A stretch of 64,000 bases of DNA from NCBI RefSeq assembly GCF_903969135.1, contig NZ_LR824569.1:4051001-4115000 (forward strand), written 5' to 3'. A model generated the notes under the pieces. The model saw only the letters and a list, made by a program, of their open reading frames with translations. It did no database searches and was not told where the DNA came from. Numbering within the stretch: the stretch's first letter is position 1; the number at the start of each line of letters is the position of its first letter. The translations under genes and the position numbers were made by a program. This document shows positions 43,882 to 52,297 of the stretch, piece by piece. This stretch comes from Chryseobacterium sp. JV274 (GTDB lineage: Bacteria > Bacteroidota > Bacteroidia > Flavobacteriales > Weeksellaceae).

Positions 43882-44325
43882 TAAAATCATATCTTTCATC
43901 TGTAAACCGTTTTCATAAATAGGATCTGGATAATTTTTAATAAAGAAATCTTTCAGAACTCCATTTTTGATGAATCCGTTTTTCTCATAAAATCTGATCT
44001 GTTGGAAACCGGTATCCGATGTTCCGACAGTCAGTGTTTTATAATGATTTTCTTTTGCAATTTCTTTTGCTTTATCCATCAGGATTCCTCCGATGCCCTT
44101 ACTTCGGCAACTTTCAGTCACTGCGACGTTTTTAATTTCCAGTTCACTATTGCTCTTCTTGTACAGTGCCATCACAGCAATATTTTCAGTACCATTATTC
44201 AGAAGATAGATGTCAGAATTGAAAATATATTGATTGATCGCCTCCTTGGTTTCATCTGCCAGCAGCAAGAGATGATAAGGAATTTCCGAATCAGAATTTA
44301 ATAGATTAAAAGTAAAATCTTCCAT
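43858..44325 (-). CDS. GNAT family N-acetyltransferase
   Basis: A 155-residue GNAT protein. The acetyl-CoA loop is CRSKGIGGILMDKAKEIA, following the ELEIKNVAVTESCR strand. The C-terminal region (FYEKNGFIKNGVLKDFF) is typical. Its 3' end overlaps the lysR gene in convergent orientation. A second GNAT gene ends exactly one base upstream, so the two form a unit. The acceptor is unknown. Confidence 0.9.
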   Translation of the reverse strand: MEDFTFNLLNSDSEIPYHLLLLADETKEAINQYIFNSDIYLLNNGTENIAVMALYKKSNSELEIKNVAVTESCRSKGIGGILMDKAKEIAKENHYKTLTVGTSDTGFQQIRFYEKNGFIKNGVLKDFFIKNYPDPIYENGLQMKDMILLVHHLTE

Positions 44326-44760
44326 TTACAGACTCATATGAATAAGTGGATAGTCTTTTCCTGAACCGTCTTTCTCAGATCTTCCGATTTTTTTGAAACC
44401 CATTTTTTCATAAAACCCGATGGCTTGAAGATTTTGTTCATTCACATCCACTTTGGTCAATCCGGTTTTCTCTTTCATGAATTGATAAAGCGTTTTTCCG
44501 TAGCCTTTTCCACGCGTGTCATTATGAATAAAAAGCATTTCGAGGTTGCCTTCTGCTACAGAGGCAAATCCTTTAGCTTCATTATCTTCAGTGATTAAAT
44601 AAACTTCCAGGTTAGGAAGATAATCTCTTGGAATGGCTTCTTTAAAATAATTGAAATCTTTTTCAGCAAGAAAATCGTGAGTTGCTTTTACAGCCGATTC
44701 CCAGATTTCCATAATTCTTGGATAATCTTCTGCAGCAGCCAGTCTGATATTTTGTGACAT
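44326..44760 (-). CDS. GNAT family N-acetyltransferase
   Basis: A 144-residue GNAT protein of the type related to PhnO/YjaB. Acetyl-CoA binding is in FIHNDTRGKGYGKTLYQFM, with a C-terminal KVDVNEQNLQAIGFYEKMGF. It abuts the next GNAT gene without spacer and is probably translated in tandem with it. The acceptor is unknown. Confidence 0.92.
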   Translation of the reverse strand: MSQNIRLAAAEDYPRIMEIWESAVKATHDFLAEKDFNYFKEAIPRDYLPNLEVYLITEDNEAKGFASVAEGNLEMLFIHNDTRGKGYGKTLYQFMKEKTGLTKVDVNEQNLQAIGFYEKMGFKKIGRSEKDGSGKDYPLIHMSL

Positions 44761-44982
44761 GATTTTTTAAATTTAAACAAAAATAAAGAAAATAGTGTTG
44801 GAATGCCAGCTGGACCGTAAATTAGAAACCAGAAATCAGAAAAAAAAATCAGTAACTGAAAGCTGGAATTACCTCATTACATAGCCATTTTTTAATAGAA
44901 ACAGTAAAATTGGTAGGTGGGATTTTCAAAATTTTGTTGCAAATTTGTTTATCACTTTATATTAATAATTAAATAAAGACTT

Positions 44983-45858
44983 ATGCAAAAGAAAACCTAT
45001 ACAGGACAGCCTGTGGTAACCTTAAATAACGGAGTGGATATTCCTGCTTTAGGCTTTGGAGTATGGCAGATGGAAGACCTGAAAGAATGTGAGAATGCAG
45101 TAATAAAAGCTATTCAGAGCGGATATAGAATGATTGATACGGCTGCTATTTATCAGAATGAAACGGCTGTAGGTGCCGGGGTAAAAAATAGCGGAGTAGG
45201 CAGAGAAGCATTATTTATCACATCAAAAGTATGGGTTCAGGATCATGGGTATGAAAAAGCTAAAAGTGCTTTTCAGAGAACATTAGACAGACTGCAGATG
45301 GATTATCTTGATATGTACCTTATCCACTGGCCTTATGGAGACTTTTTAGGAACCTGGAAAGCTTTGGAAGAATTATACAAGGAAGGAAAGATCAAAGCTA
45401 TAGGAGTATGTAATTTTACGATTGAGAAACTGGAAGAATTAAAAGCCAATTCAACCGTGTTGCCGGTAATCAACCAAATTGAACTGCACCCGGTATTCCA
45501 GCAAAAAGAATTGCAGGTATATGACAGAGAAAATAATATCATAACACAGCCATGGAGTCCGCTTGGAAATGGGAATGCCCAGCTTTTAAGTAATCCTGAT
45601 CTGAAAGCAATTGCTGAAAAATATGGTAAAACCGTAGCTCAGGTAATTCTGAGATGGCATCTTCAGGAAGGATTTGTAGTGATTCCAAAATCTGTGACAC
45701 CATCAAGAATTGAAGAAAACTTTAATGTATTTGATTTTGAACTTACAGAAGATGAAATGAATGTTGTCCGTTCTCTGGATACAGGGAAAAGATTATTCTT
45801 TGATCCTAAAGATCCTGAATGGGAGCAAAAAATGCTGAATTCCGTAGCGGATATTTAA
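44983..45858 (+). CDS. Aldo/keto reductase (2,5-diketo-D-gluconate reductase type)
   Basis: A 291-residue aldo/keto reductase. Tetrad: MIDTAAIYQNE (Asp, Tyr), FITSKVW (Lys), YLIHWPY (His). The C-terminal cofactor loop is VIPKSVTPSRIEENFNVFDFEL, the classical KSV..R.EN signature. It is cytosolic and monocistronic, with a terminator downstream. Likely substrates are aldehydes or keto sugars. Confidence 0.95.
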   Translation: MQKKTYTGQPVVTLNNGVDIPALGFGVWQMEDLKECENAVIKAIQSGYRMIDTAAIYQNETAVGAGVKNSGVGREALFITSKVWVQDHGYEKAKSAFQRTLDRLQMDYLDMYLIHWPYGDFLGTWKALEELYKEGKIKAIGVCNFTIEKLEELKANSTVLPVINQIELHPVFQQKELQVYDRENNIITQPWSPLGNGNAQLLSNPDLKAIAEKYGKTVAQVILRWHLQEGFVVIPKSVTPSRIEENFNVFDFELTEDEMNVVRSLDTGKRLFFDPKDPEWEQKMLNSVADI

Positions 45859-45882
45859 TCTTCAGATTGACAAATGAATAAT

Positions 45883-45946
45883 TCCCGCAGGTTTCATGAA
45901 CACAGATCAGGAATCTGAGTTATTGTGAAACCTGCGGGATTTTAAA
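45883..45946 (+). terminator. Long-loop stem terminator
   Basis: TCCCGCAGGTTTCA (45883-45896) and its exact complement (45926-45939) enclose 29 bases and are followed by a TTTTAAAT tail. Confidence 0.65.
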
Positions 45947-45959
45947 TGAATAATAACCC

Positions 45960-46664
45960 ATGACTGCACAGGAATTCATACAAACACTCTCGTTATTCAG
46001 GAATGAAAAAGAACTCGATAAAGTAGAGAAGTTTTTCAAAGGAAATGATGGGATTACAAAGAGTTTCGGAGTGAAATTCGGAGATGTCTTTACTATGGCT
46101 AAAGAGTTTTCTGCTATGCCTTTGGATGAGGTCAATAAACTCCTTGACAGCGATTTTTATGAAGTAAGAATGGGGGCAGTGAGTATCATGGATTTCCAGG
46201 CCAGAAATAAAAAAACGACTGAAGATCAGAAAAAAGACCTTTTTGATCTGTACCTGAATCGCCATGACCGTTTGAATAACTGGGATTTTGTAGACAGGGC
46301 GGCCAGAAATATTATTGGAGAATATCTTTTTGACAAGCCTAGAGATATCTTGTATAAGCTTGCTTGTTCCGACAGTCCGTGGGAAAGGAGAACAGCCATT
46401 GTAAGCACTCATGCGTTTATCAGGAAAAATGATGTAAAAGATACTTTTGCCCTTGCAGAAATCCTTATTCATGATCCTAATGAACTGGTGAATAAAGCAG
46501 TAGGAAGCTGGATCAGAGAGGCTGGAAAAAAAGACCAGGAGAAACTACATGATTTTCTCACTACTTATGCTAAAACAATGTCTGCTGTTACATTTTCTTA
46601 CGCTACAGAAAAGCTTGATCCAGTATCAAAATTACACTATAAAGGACTGAGGAAAGCAAAATAA
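45960..46664 (+). CDS. DNA alkylation repair protein (AlkD-like HEAT repeats)
   Basis: A 234-residue all-helical HEAT-repeat-like protein of the DNA alkylation repair family. Telling segments are VNKLLDSDFYEVRMGAVSIM, NWDFVDRAARNIIGEYL and CSDSPWERRTAIVSTHAFI. AlkD homologues remove N3- and N7-alkylated purines without flipping the base. The central NWDFVD and ERRTAI motifs cover the usual active-site Asp and Trp region. Transcribed alone. Confidence 0.9.
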   Translation: MTAQEFIQTLSLFRNEKELDKVEKFFKGNDGITKSFGVKFGDVFTMAKEFSAMPLDEVNKLLDSDFYEVRMGAVSIMDFQARNKKTTEDQKKDLFDLYLNRHDRLNNWDFVDRAARNIIGEYLFDKPRDILYKLACSDSPWERRTAIVSTHAFIRKNDVKDTFALAEILIHDPNELVNKAVGSWIREAGKKDQEKLHDFLTTYAKTMSAVTFSYATEKLDPVSKLHYKGLRKAK

Positions 46665-46814
46665 ATTTTGCCTTGCACAATGTGCAATAGACGTTTTTCA
46701 ATAACCCTAACCCTTAAACTTTAAACGTTGAACTTTAAATTCACTGAGGAATATCATGGTATTGAATGACTTTCATTGTCACTTTCTTCGTAAATTTTAA
46801 TAAAAATAATTCTT

Positions 46815-47873
46815 ATGTTTTGGCCGGATACAATCAGTAGAAAACTAGGGATACAATACCCTGTAATTCAGGCTCCGATGTTTGGAGTAAGTACGGTACA
46901 GATGGTGGCAGCTGCTGCAAAAGCAGGTTGTCTGGGATCACTGGCGCTGGCAGATCTTTCTGCGGATCAGTCTGTTGAATTGATCAGGGAAACGAAAAAA
47001 CTGACTGATAAACTTTTTGCAGCCAATATATTTGTACATCACATTCCTGAAGTGACCGACGCTTTAAAAGAAAAGTTTATCAAAACGAAGCAGTTCCTTG
47101 AGCAGCTGGCGAAACAAAATAATATTGAGGTAGAACTTCCGGAACTTGAGACGATCAGTATACATCCTTATCATGAGCAGGTGGATATCATCATCGAAGA
47201 AAATTGTAAGATCTTGAGTTTTACATTCGGAAATCTGGATGATCAGAGTATTCAGAAATTAAAAGAAAACGAAATTACCCTTATCGGAACCTGTACTTCT
47301 GTGAATGAAGCTTTGCAGCTTGAAAAATCAGGTATTGATATCATCTGTGTTCAGGGAATAGAGGCGGGAGGCCACAGGGGAAGTTTTGAGGCGGAGCACA
47401 TTCCGCAGATCGGAGGTTTATCTTTGCTGTCACAGGTGTATGATCATGTAAATGTTCCTTTGATCTATGCAGGGGGAATCTATGGAGCAAGAACACTACA
47501 GGCTGTTAAAGATTTAGGAGCTCAGGGATTCCAGGTTGGAAATCTTCTGCTGGCTTCTCAGGAAAGTGCTTTGCAGCCTTTTGAAAAAGAAAGACTGAAA
47601 AAAGTACGGGAAGAAGAGATTGTTTTAACAAAAAGCTTTTCCGGAAGATATGCCAGAGGAGTGAAAAATCAGTTTATAGAAACGGTTGAAAATTCAGAAT
47701 ATATTTTACCATATCCTTATCAGAACAAGCTGACCAATGCACTGCGTAAAGCTGCAAAATCTTTGCAAAATCCGGAATTTGTTGGAATCTGGGTTGGACA
47801 GTCTATTCATCAGTATAGTGAACTTTCCACAGAAGAAATTTTGAGAAATCTGATCACAGAATGTGAAAGATAG
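46815..47873 (+). CDS. Nitronate monooxygenase
   Basis: A 352-residue FMN-dependent TIM-barrel enzyme of the nitronate monooxygenase (2-nitropropane dioxygenase) class. Signatures are YPVIQAPMFGVS, VQGIEAGGHRGSFE with the catalytic His, and IYAGGIYGARTLQAVKDLGA. It oxidises alkyl nitronates such as propionate-3-nitronate, a detoxification. The preceding 150-bp gap holds no confident promoter. Confidence 0.92.
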   Translation: MFWPDTISRKLGIQYPVIQAPMFGVSTVQMVAAAAKAGCLGSLALADLSADQSVELIRETKKLTDKLFAANIFVHHIPEVTDALKEKFIKTKQFLEQLAKQNNIEVELPELETISIHPYHEQVDIIIEENCKILSFTFGNLDDQSIQKLKENEITLIGTCTSVNEALQLEKSGIDIICVQGIEAGGHRGSFEAEHIPQIGGLSLLSQVYDHVNVPLIYAGGIYGARTLQAVKDLGAQGFQVGNLLLASQESALQPFEKERLKKVREEEIVLTKSFSGRYARGVKNQFIETVENSEYILPYPYQNKLTNALRKAAKSLQNPEFVGIWVGQSIHQYSELSTEEILRNLITECER

Positions 47874-47947
47874 ATCAATATGTTTTCAATTTGCTGTTAA
47901 TTTTCTATTTTCGTGAAATATAAAAACTAAAATCAGCGAAAATAAAA

Positions 47948-48559
47948 ATGAAATTTTCAGAAGGAATTCAAAAATCACTCCCGTTCGGATACTTATTTCT
48001 TGTTGTAATGGGAATACTTAAAGAGAGTGTCTTCTACTATCAGATAGGCATTAATATTCTGAAATATTCAACAATAATGGATATTTTAATAAGTCCGATT
48101 GCTACCTTAACTGCTCATCCAGTAATACTGATTGCCCTGCTTGTTATCGTTGTATCTTCATTTGCCTTTCCGTCCTATTTATCAAAGCAAAGTAATAAGA
48201 ATAAAAAATGGGCACTGAAAATGGCTTCTCTTAAAGAACATGAAAATATGAGTAAAGAGGCTATTGAGAATCATTTTACCAATATGTTTGTAAGATTTCT
48301 GGCCATGATGTTATTGTCTTTCTTTGTAGGAATAGGCATGGGAGAAGGGATGACATTAACGAAAAGAATAAAGGAGAACAGACTTAAATATGATTATAAA
48401 TTAAACTATAGTGATGATAGTTCTGATCTGGTTCATCTGATAGGATCAAACAGTATGTATTATATCTATCTGGCAAAAGGAAACAAAACGATAAAAATTT
48501 CACCGGTAGGATCTATCAAAAGTATTGAGCTGGTCAACAACAAAAGATTGAATAACTAG
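47948..48559 (+). CDS. Membrane protein of unknown function
   Basis: A 203-residue protein with three hydrophobic stretches (residues about 10-30, 40-73 and 115-140), the last containing FVGIGMGEGM. The C-terminal tail of about 60 residues (YSDDSSDLVHLIGSNSMYYIY...) is soluble and beta-like. I do not recognise a family. It stands alone with a good terminator. Confidence 0.65.
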   Translation: MKFSEGIQKSLPFGYLFLVVMGILKESVFYYQIGINILKYSTIMDILISPIATLTAHPVILIALLVIVVSSFAFPSYLSKQSNKNKKWALKMASLKEHENMSKEAIENHFTNMFVRFLAMMLLSFFVGIGMGEGMTLTKRIKENRLKYDYKLNYSDDSSDLVHLIGSNSMYYIYLAKGNKTIKISPVGSIKSIELVNNKRLNN

Positions 48560-48573
48560 AAATAATGCTTAAT

Positions 48574-48608
48574 AAAAAAGCTTCAGATCATATGCTGAAG
48601 CTTTTTTA
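48574..48608. terminator. Bidirectional terminator
   Basis: AAAAAAGCTTCAG and CTGAAGCTTTTTT pair with a loop of about nine bases between the convergent membrane-protein and mpl genes. Confidence 0.88.
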
Positions 48609-48609
48609 T

Positions 48610-49947
48610 TTATTTTGTTAAATCAAGACCGCCAAAATTTCCGGAACTCATCATTAAATAAACACCATCCGTTTTATCCAATGTATTCCAATAGGCATGA
48701 AGATCTTCAGCATTCGTGAAAACCTTTAAATTTTCATTCTTGAATTTTTCTTTGATAAATTCTGGAGATATAGGCTCCATTCTCTTGATCTTCAAAGCAT
48801 CTTCAGAGTAGAAAACGATGGCTTCATTCAAGCCGTCCATTGCATGATCATACTGCTCAAGGAAGGCCGGATTTAAGCTGGAATAAGTGTGAAGCTCCAG
48901 AAATCCATATTTCTTATCATTTTTGAATTGCTCCGTAAATGCTTTTACAGCTGCCTTCACCTTGCTTGGTGCATGAGCGAAATCTTTATAAAGTATTCCT
49001 TTATCTTCTCTTTCTACTTTTTCAAGACGTTTGGATGCTCCTTTGAAGCTCATAATAGCCTCATAGAAGTCTTCATCCATAATACCAAGCTGTCGGCAGA
49101 TATGTCTTGCTCCTTCCATATTCAACAGGTTGTGGGCTCCAAAAACAGAAAGCGGAACATCTCCCATTTCAGTTTTTAAATACACTTTACCATTATTGAT
49201 TTCATATTCAGGAGTGTTGTAAGGGATTTTTCTGAAATAGTTTTCTGCATTTTCCACTACTTTCACTACTTCCGGATCCTCTTCATTGTATACCAGAACT
49301 CCACCTGGTGTAATGCTTGCTACAAACTTTCTGAACTGATCAATATAATCATCAAATGTTTTGAAAACATTGATATGATCCCATGCAATGCCACTCATCA
49401 AAGCGATATTCGGCTGATACAGTAAAAATTTAGAACGAAGGTCGATAGGAGAAGAAAGGTATTCATCACCTTCCAGAACCATGAAATCATTATCCTGAGT
49501 CAGTTTTACCATACAGTCGAAACCTTCAAGCTGAGCGCCTACCATGAAATCCACATCTTTCTGGTGGAAATTCAAAACATGAAGGATCATTGAAGTAATG
49601 GTTGTTTTACCATGTGATCCGGCAATGACAACTCTTGTTTTATTTTTTGACTGTTCGTAAAGGAATTCAGGATAAGAATATATTTTCAGACCCAGTTCTT
49701 TTGCTCTTGCCAGCTCAGGATTATCCTGGTGGGCATGCATCCCAAGAATAACAGCATCAATATCCGGAGTGATCTTTTCCGGGAACCATCCCATTTCCTG
49801 AGGCAGAATTCCTTTCTTTTCCAGGCGGGATTTTGAAGGCTCAAAAATAGCATCATCAGAACCTGTCACCTGATATCCTTTGTCTTTTAATGCAATCGCA
49901 AGATTATGCATGGCGCTTCCGCCAATGGCAATGAAGTGGGTTTTCAA
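48610..49947 (-). CDS. mpl: UDP-N-acetylmuramate:tripeptide ligase (Mpl family)
   Basis: A 445-residue Mur-ligase. The N-terminal Rossmann-like domain (HFIAIGGSAMHNLAIALKDKGYQVTGSDD) and ATP loop AGSHGKTTITSM are clear. The central domain has LEGDEYLSSPIDLRSKF and MSGIAWDHINVF, and the C-terminal domain KDFAHAPSKVKAAVKA. Mpl joins UDP-MurNAc to recycled L-Ala-gamma-D-Glu-meso-DAP, so it serves peptidoglycan recycling. It is the last of a four-gene leftward run. Confidence 0.93.
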   Translation of the reverse strand: MKTHFIAIGGSAMHNLAIALKDKGYQVTGSDDAIFEPSKSRLEKKGILPQEMGWFPEKITPDIDAVILGMHAHQDNPELARAKELGLKIYSYPEFLYEQSKNKTRVVIAGSHGKTTITSMILHVLNFHQKDVDFMVGAQLEGFDCMVKLTQDNDFMVLEGDEYLSSPIDLRSKFLLYQPNIALMSGIAWDHINVFKTFDDYIDQFRKFVASITPGGVLVYNEEDPEVVKVVENAENYFRKIPYNTPEYEINNGKVYLKTEMGDVPLSVFGAHNLLNMEGARHICRQLGIMDEDFYEAIMSFKGASKRLEKVEREDKGILYKDFAHAPSKVKAAVKAFTEQFKNDKKYGFLELHTYSSLNPAFLEQYDHAMDGLNEAIVFYSEDALKIKRMEPISPEFIKEKFKNENLKVFTNAEDLHAYWNTLDKTDGVYLMMSSGNFGGLDLTK

Positions 49948-49953
49948 TTGTAT

Positions 49954-50391
49954 TTACTGTTTTTTAACATTAGTATTAATGATCTGCTGGAAAACTTCAA
50001 GAATGTTGTTCCAGTTGGTCTGGTAATTCGGAATAATCATGCTGGCATCCGATTTACTCCCTTCATTTGGACCTTTCTTGATGTTGATGGAAGTTGAAAT
50101 ATTATCGTACAGTTTTTTGCGGTCTTCCTGTATTCTTCTGAAATTGTTCTGAGAAAGAACCTGATCCAGTTTTTTTAAATCTTCATCAGAAATTTTAAAA
50201 TCCTGTTTATATTTTTTACCCTGCCCTTCAAAAGAGTAGTGTACATTATTCCCTTTTATAAGCATGTTTTCATATACAGGAGCATAGCCTCCACTTTTCG
50301 AATAGCTGATATCAAAATCCGAATATACCTTCTGGCTGTTGCATGAAACTAATACTATGATTGCAAATAAGATTCCAAGTATTTTGTTCAT
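49954..50391 (-). CDS. Putative lipoprotein of unknown function
   Basis: From ATG 50391 the protein is about 145 residues with a lipobox (AIIVLVSC). An upstream ATG at 50403 is also possible. The mature part has a small alpha/beta domain with a Tyr-rich start (YSDFDISYSKSGGYAPVYENM). I do not recognise it. It lies between the acyltransferase gene and mpl with very short gaps, hinting at an envelope function. Confidence 0.72.
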   Translation of the reverse strand: MNKILGILFAIIVLVSCNSQKVYSDFDISYSKSGGYAPVYENMLIKGNNVHYSFEGQGKKYKQDFKISDEDLKKLDQVLSQNNFRRIQEDRKKLYDNISTSINIKKGPNEGSKSDASMIIPNYQTNWNNILEVFQQIINTNVKKQ

Positions 50392-50407
50392 AATTTTTGT
50401 CATTACT

Positions 50408-51214
50408 TTAATTATTTGAGTCCTTTTGTTCTAATTTTTTAGCTTTAAGTTCTTCATCATAACTGTGTAATAAGTTGAAATCTTCTGTCTGCTCAATGGC
50501 AGTCATGATTTTCAATAAAATTTCCGGTGCTTTTTCATTATCATAATCAATATCCAAAGGAGCTTTGAATTCCATCGTAGGTTTTACACCGGTTACCTTT
50601 ACGCGGAGTCCTTTTTTATCAAAAGCTCTTCTGAATCCGTTTATTTTGATTGGAATTACAATAGGACGCTGATTTTTCACCAATTTGGCAGTTCCTCTTC
50701 GTCCCTGTGCAAAAGCGGAAGTAGTTCCTTGAGGGAAAGTCGCTACCCAGCCATTGTCCAATGCTTTCATAATGTTGTCTACCTCACTCATATCTACCAT
50801 TCTGTTGACATTTTTCCCTTCAGCTCTCCATGTTCTTTTTACTGTTACAGCACCCGCAATTTTGAAAATTTTGGGAAGAATACCTTTATTCATGGTTTCC
50901 TCTGCTGCTACATAGTAAAAATCGATCTTAGGGTTCAATAGGTAGATCGGGTTTTTTATCGTGTTTAAATATCCGTTATTTACAGCACAGAAAGCATGGT
51001 ACATTGCTGCCACATCTGCAAAATAGGTCTGATGGTTGGATACAAAAAGTACGTTAGAATCCGGAAGATCCACAAGGTGTTCTGTTCCGGTTATCTTTAA
51101 CTTATTAAAGCCGTTGAATCTTCTGTATGATACAACTCCTAAAATAAAAATAATAAACCTTTTCAAAAAATAAGGTGTTCCGAATGCATCGGTGAAAATA
51201 TTTTTCTTCGCCAT
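50408..51214 (-). CDS. Lysophospholipid/1-acylglycerol-3-phosphate acyltransferase
   Basis: A 268-residue PlsC-type acyltransferase. Motif I is NHQTYFADVAA (HxxxxD). The glycerophosphate-binding EGTRS-like block is FPQGTTSAFAQGRRGTAKL, with the usual Glu replaced by Gln. A hydrophobic N-terminus anchors it to the inner membrane. It makes phosphatidic acid or transfers acyl chains to a lysolipid. It lies in the leftward run with the Nudix gene and mpl. Confidence 0.9.
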   Translation of the reverse strand: MAKKNIFTDAFGTPYFLKRFIIFILGVVSYRRFNGFNKLKITGTEHLVDLPDSNVLFVSNHQTYFADVAAMYHAFCAVNNGYLNTIKNPIYLLNPKIDFYYVAAEETMNKGILPKIFKIAGAVTVKRTWRAEGKNVNRMVDMSEVDNIMKALDNGWVATFPQGTTSAFAQGRRGTAKLVKNQRPIVIPIKINGFRRAFDKKGLRVKVTGVKPTMEFKAPLDIDYDNEKAPEILLKIMTAIEQTEDFNLLHSYDEELKAKKLEQKDSNN

Positions 51215-51241
51215 CTCTCAATTAAACACGGTAGTGCAAAG

Positions 51242-51871
51242 TTACATTTTTTTCAGCAACTGGCTGAATTCACTTAATATCATCGCTGTAGCACCCCAGA
51301 TAATGTATCCGTTGAAATTGATAACAGGAACCTCATATCCGTTTGCATTAGGCAGTGCCATGATTTCGGGGGTACCAGACAGGTTTAGAAAGGAAGTGAT
51401 GGGAAATTCTATGGTTTCCACAGCTTCCGTCTGCTGAAGAACGAAGGCGGGATTCTTTTTAGTATAAGAAATATAGGGATATACATAAAAATTGCTCGGT
51501 GGAATATAAATAGGAGACATTTCTCTGATGATCCTTACATAATGTTTGTCTATTCCAATTTCTTCGGAAGTTTCCCGAACTGCAGTTTCCGCAAAATCTC
51601 TGTCCATCTCCTCACGCTTTCCTCCAGGCAGTGAAATCTGCCCGCTGTGTCTGTCGTGTTCGTTAATCGTTCTTTGAATCAATGGAAAATACCATTCATT
51701 GTCTTTCAGATACAGAAGGATGTTGACCGCGGCAAATTTGGGATTCTTTGCCAATACTTCATCATAAGTAAAAACGGGGCGGGAGGGAGGTGAGAAAACT
51801 CCATGGGCGTGTTCACCAGGAAGCTCTACACTTTTTATTTTTCGTAATAAATCTTTTCCAAAATTTTCCAT
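51242..51871 (-). CDS. Nudix hydrolase, CoA pyrophosphatase (NudL-like)
   Basis: A 209-residue Nudix enzyme. The CoA-pyrophosphatase motif precedes the Nudix box: PLIQRTINEHDRHSGQISLP, then GGKREEMDRDFAETAVRETS with EEIGI completing G-x5-E-x7-RExxEEIG. NudL cleaves CoA to 4'-phosphopantetheine and 3',5'-ADP. It is the first gene of the run leading through the acyltransferase to mpl. Confidence 0.93.
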   Translation of the reverse strand: MENFGKDLLRKIKSVELPGEHAHGVFSPPSRPVFTYDEVLAKNPKFAAVNILLYLKDNEWYFPLIQRTINEHDRHSGQISLPGGKREEMDRDFAETAVRETSEEIGIDKHYVRIIREMSPIYIPPSNFYVYPYISYTKKNPAFVLQQTEAVETIEFPITSFLNLSGTPEIMALPNANGYEVPVINFNGYIIWGATAMILSEFSQLLKKM

Positions 51872-52157
51872 ACCTCAAATTTAACAATATATCTTGAAGA
51901 AATAAGGGCCTTAACATTAATTAACCTATGTTGTATTAGAATGAAAAGATGAGTAATTGTGAATTTTGCTTCACCAATGAAAGGTGAATTATTGTGGGGT
52001 GGTAAAGATTTTAACACCCGGCACTGTGAAGTTTTACTACTCATGATGAATTTTGAAAAATGAGTGAAAATCGTGGCCGTAGAAAATTTAATATTCACCA
52101 CTGAATGAGCTGCTTACAGTTGTTGAAATAACTCCCGTATTTTTCCGTAACTGAAAA

Positions 52158-52210
52158 CAATGACACCCGTACAACGGCAAATAGTGACCCTTACAACTAT
52201 AAACAGTGAC
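52158..52210. repeat. Three imperfect direct repeats upstream of csgA
   Basis: CAATGACACCCGTACAAC, AATAGTGACCCTTACAAC and AAACAGTGAC are repeated with TGAC words at 52161, 52185 and 52207 (spacing 24 and 22, about two helical turns). They lie roughly 50-100 bp upstream of the -7 box, where an activator would bind. Confidence 0.55.
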
Positions 52211-52258
52211 TTTTGAAATTTACACTTTGATGGTGGTTTTTCATCTTGGCTCAGAGGC

Positions 52259-52266
52259 TACCTTTG
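52259..52266 (+). promoter_or_regulatory. -7 element of csgA
   Basis: TACCTTTG matches TAnnTTTG. A well-spaced TTG is missing (candidates are 10 and 29 bases away), which fits a promoter that depends on an activator bound to the upstream repeats. The start codon is 31 bp after the box. Confidence 0.5.
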
Positions 52267-52297
52267 CCTTACTATTAACCAATTAATTTTTACTAAG

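Larger units (their letters stand above)
51872..52297. other. Intergenic region upstream of the curli locus
   Basis: A 426-bp gap. From 51950 to 52080 there are degenerate GTGAATT/AATTCAC-type words like those at 42020-42120. The stretch 52158-52210 carries direct repeats and 52259-52266 a -7 box (listed separately). Confidence 0.5.

Noticed and set aside
45993..46472. 159-codon frame antisense to the AlkD-like gene
   Set aside because: The sense protein has clear HEAT-type family motifs; the antisense one has none.
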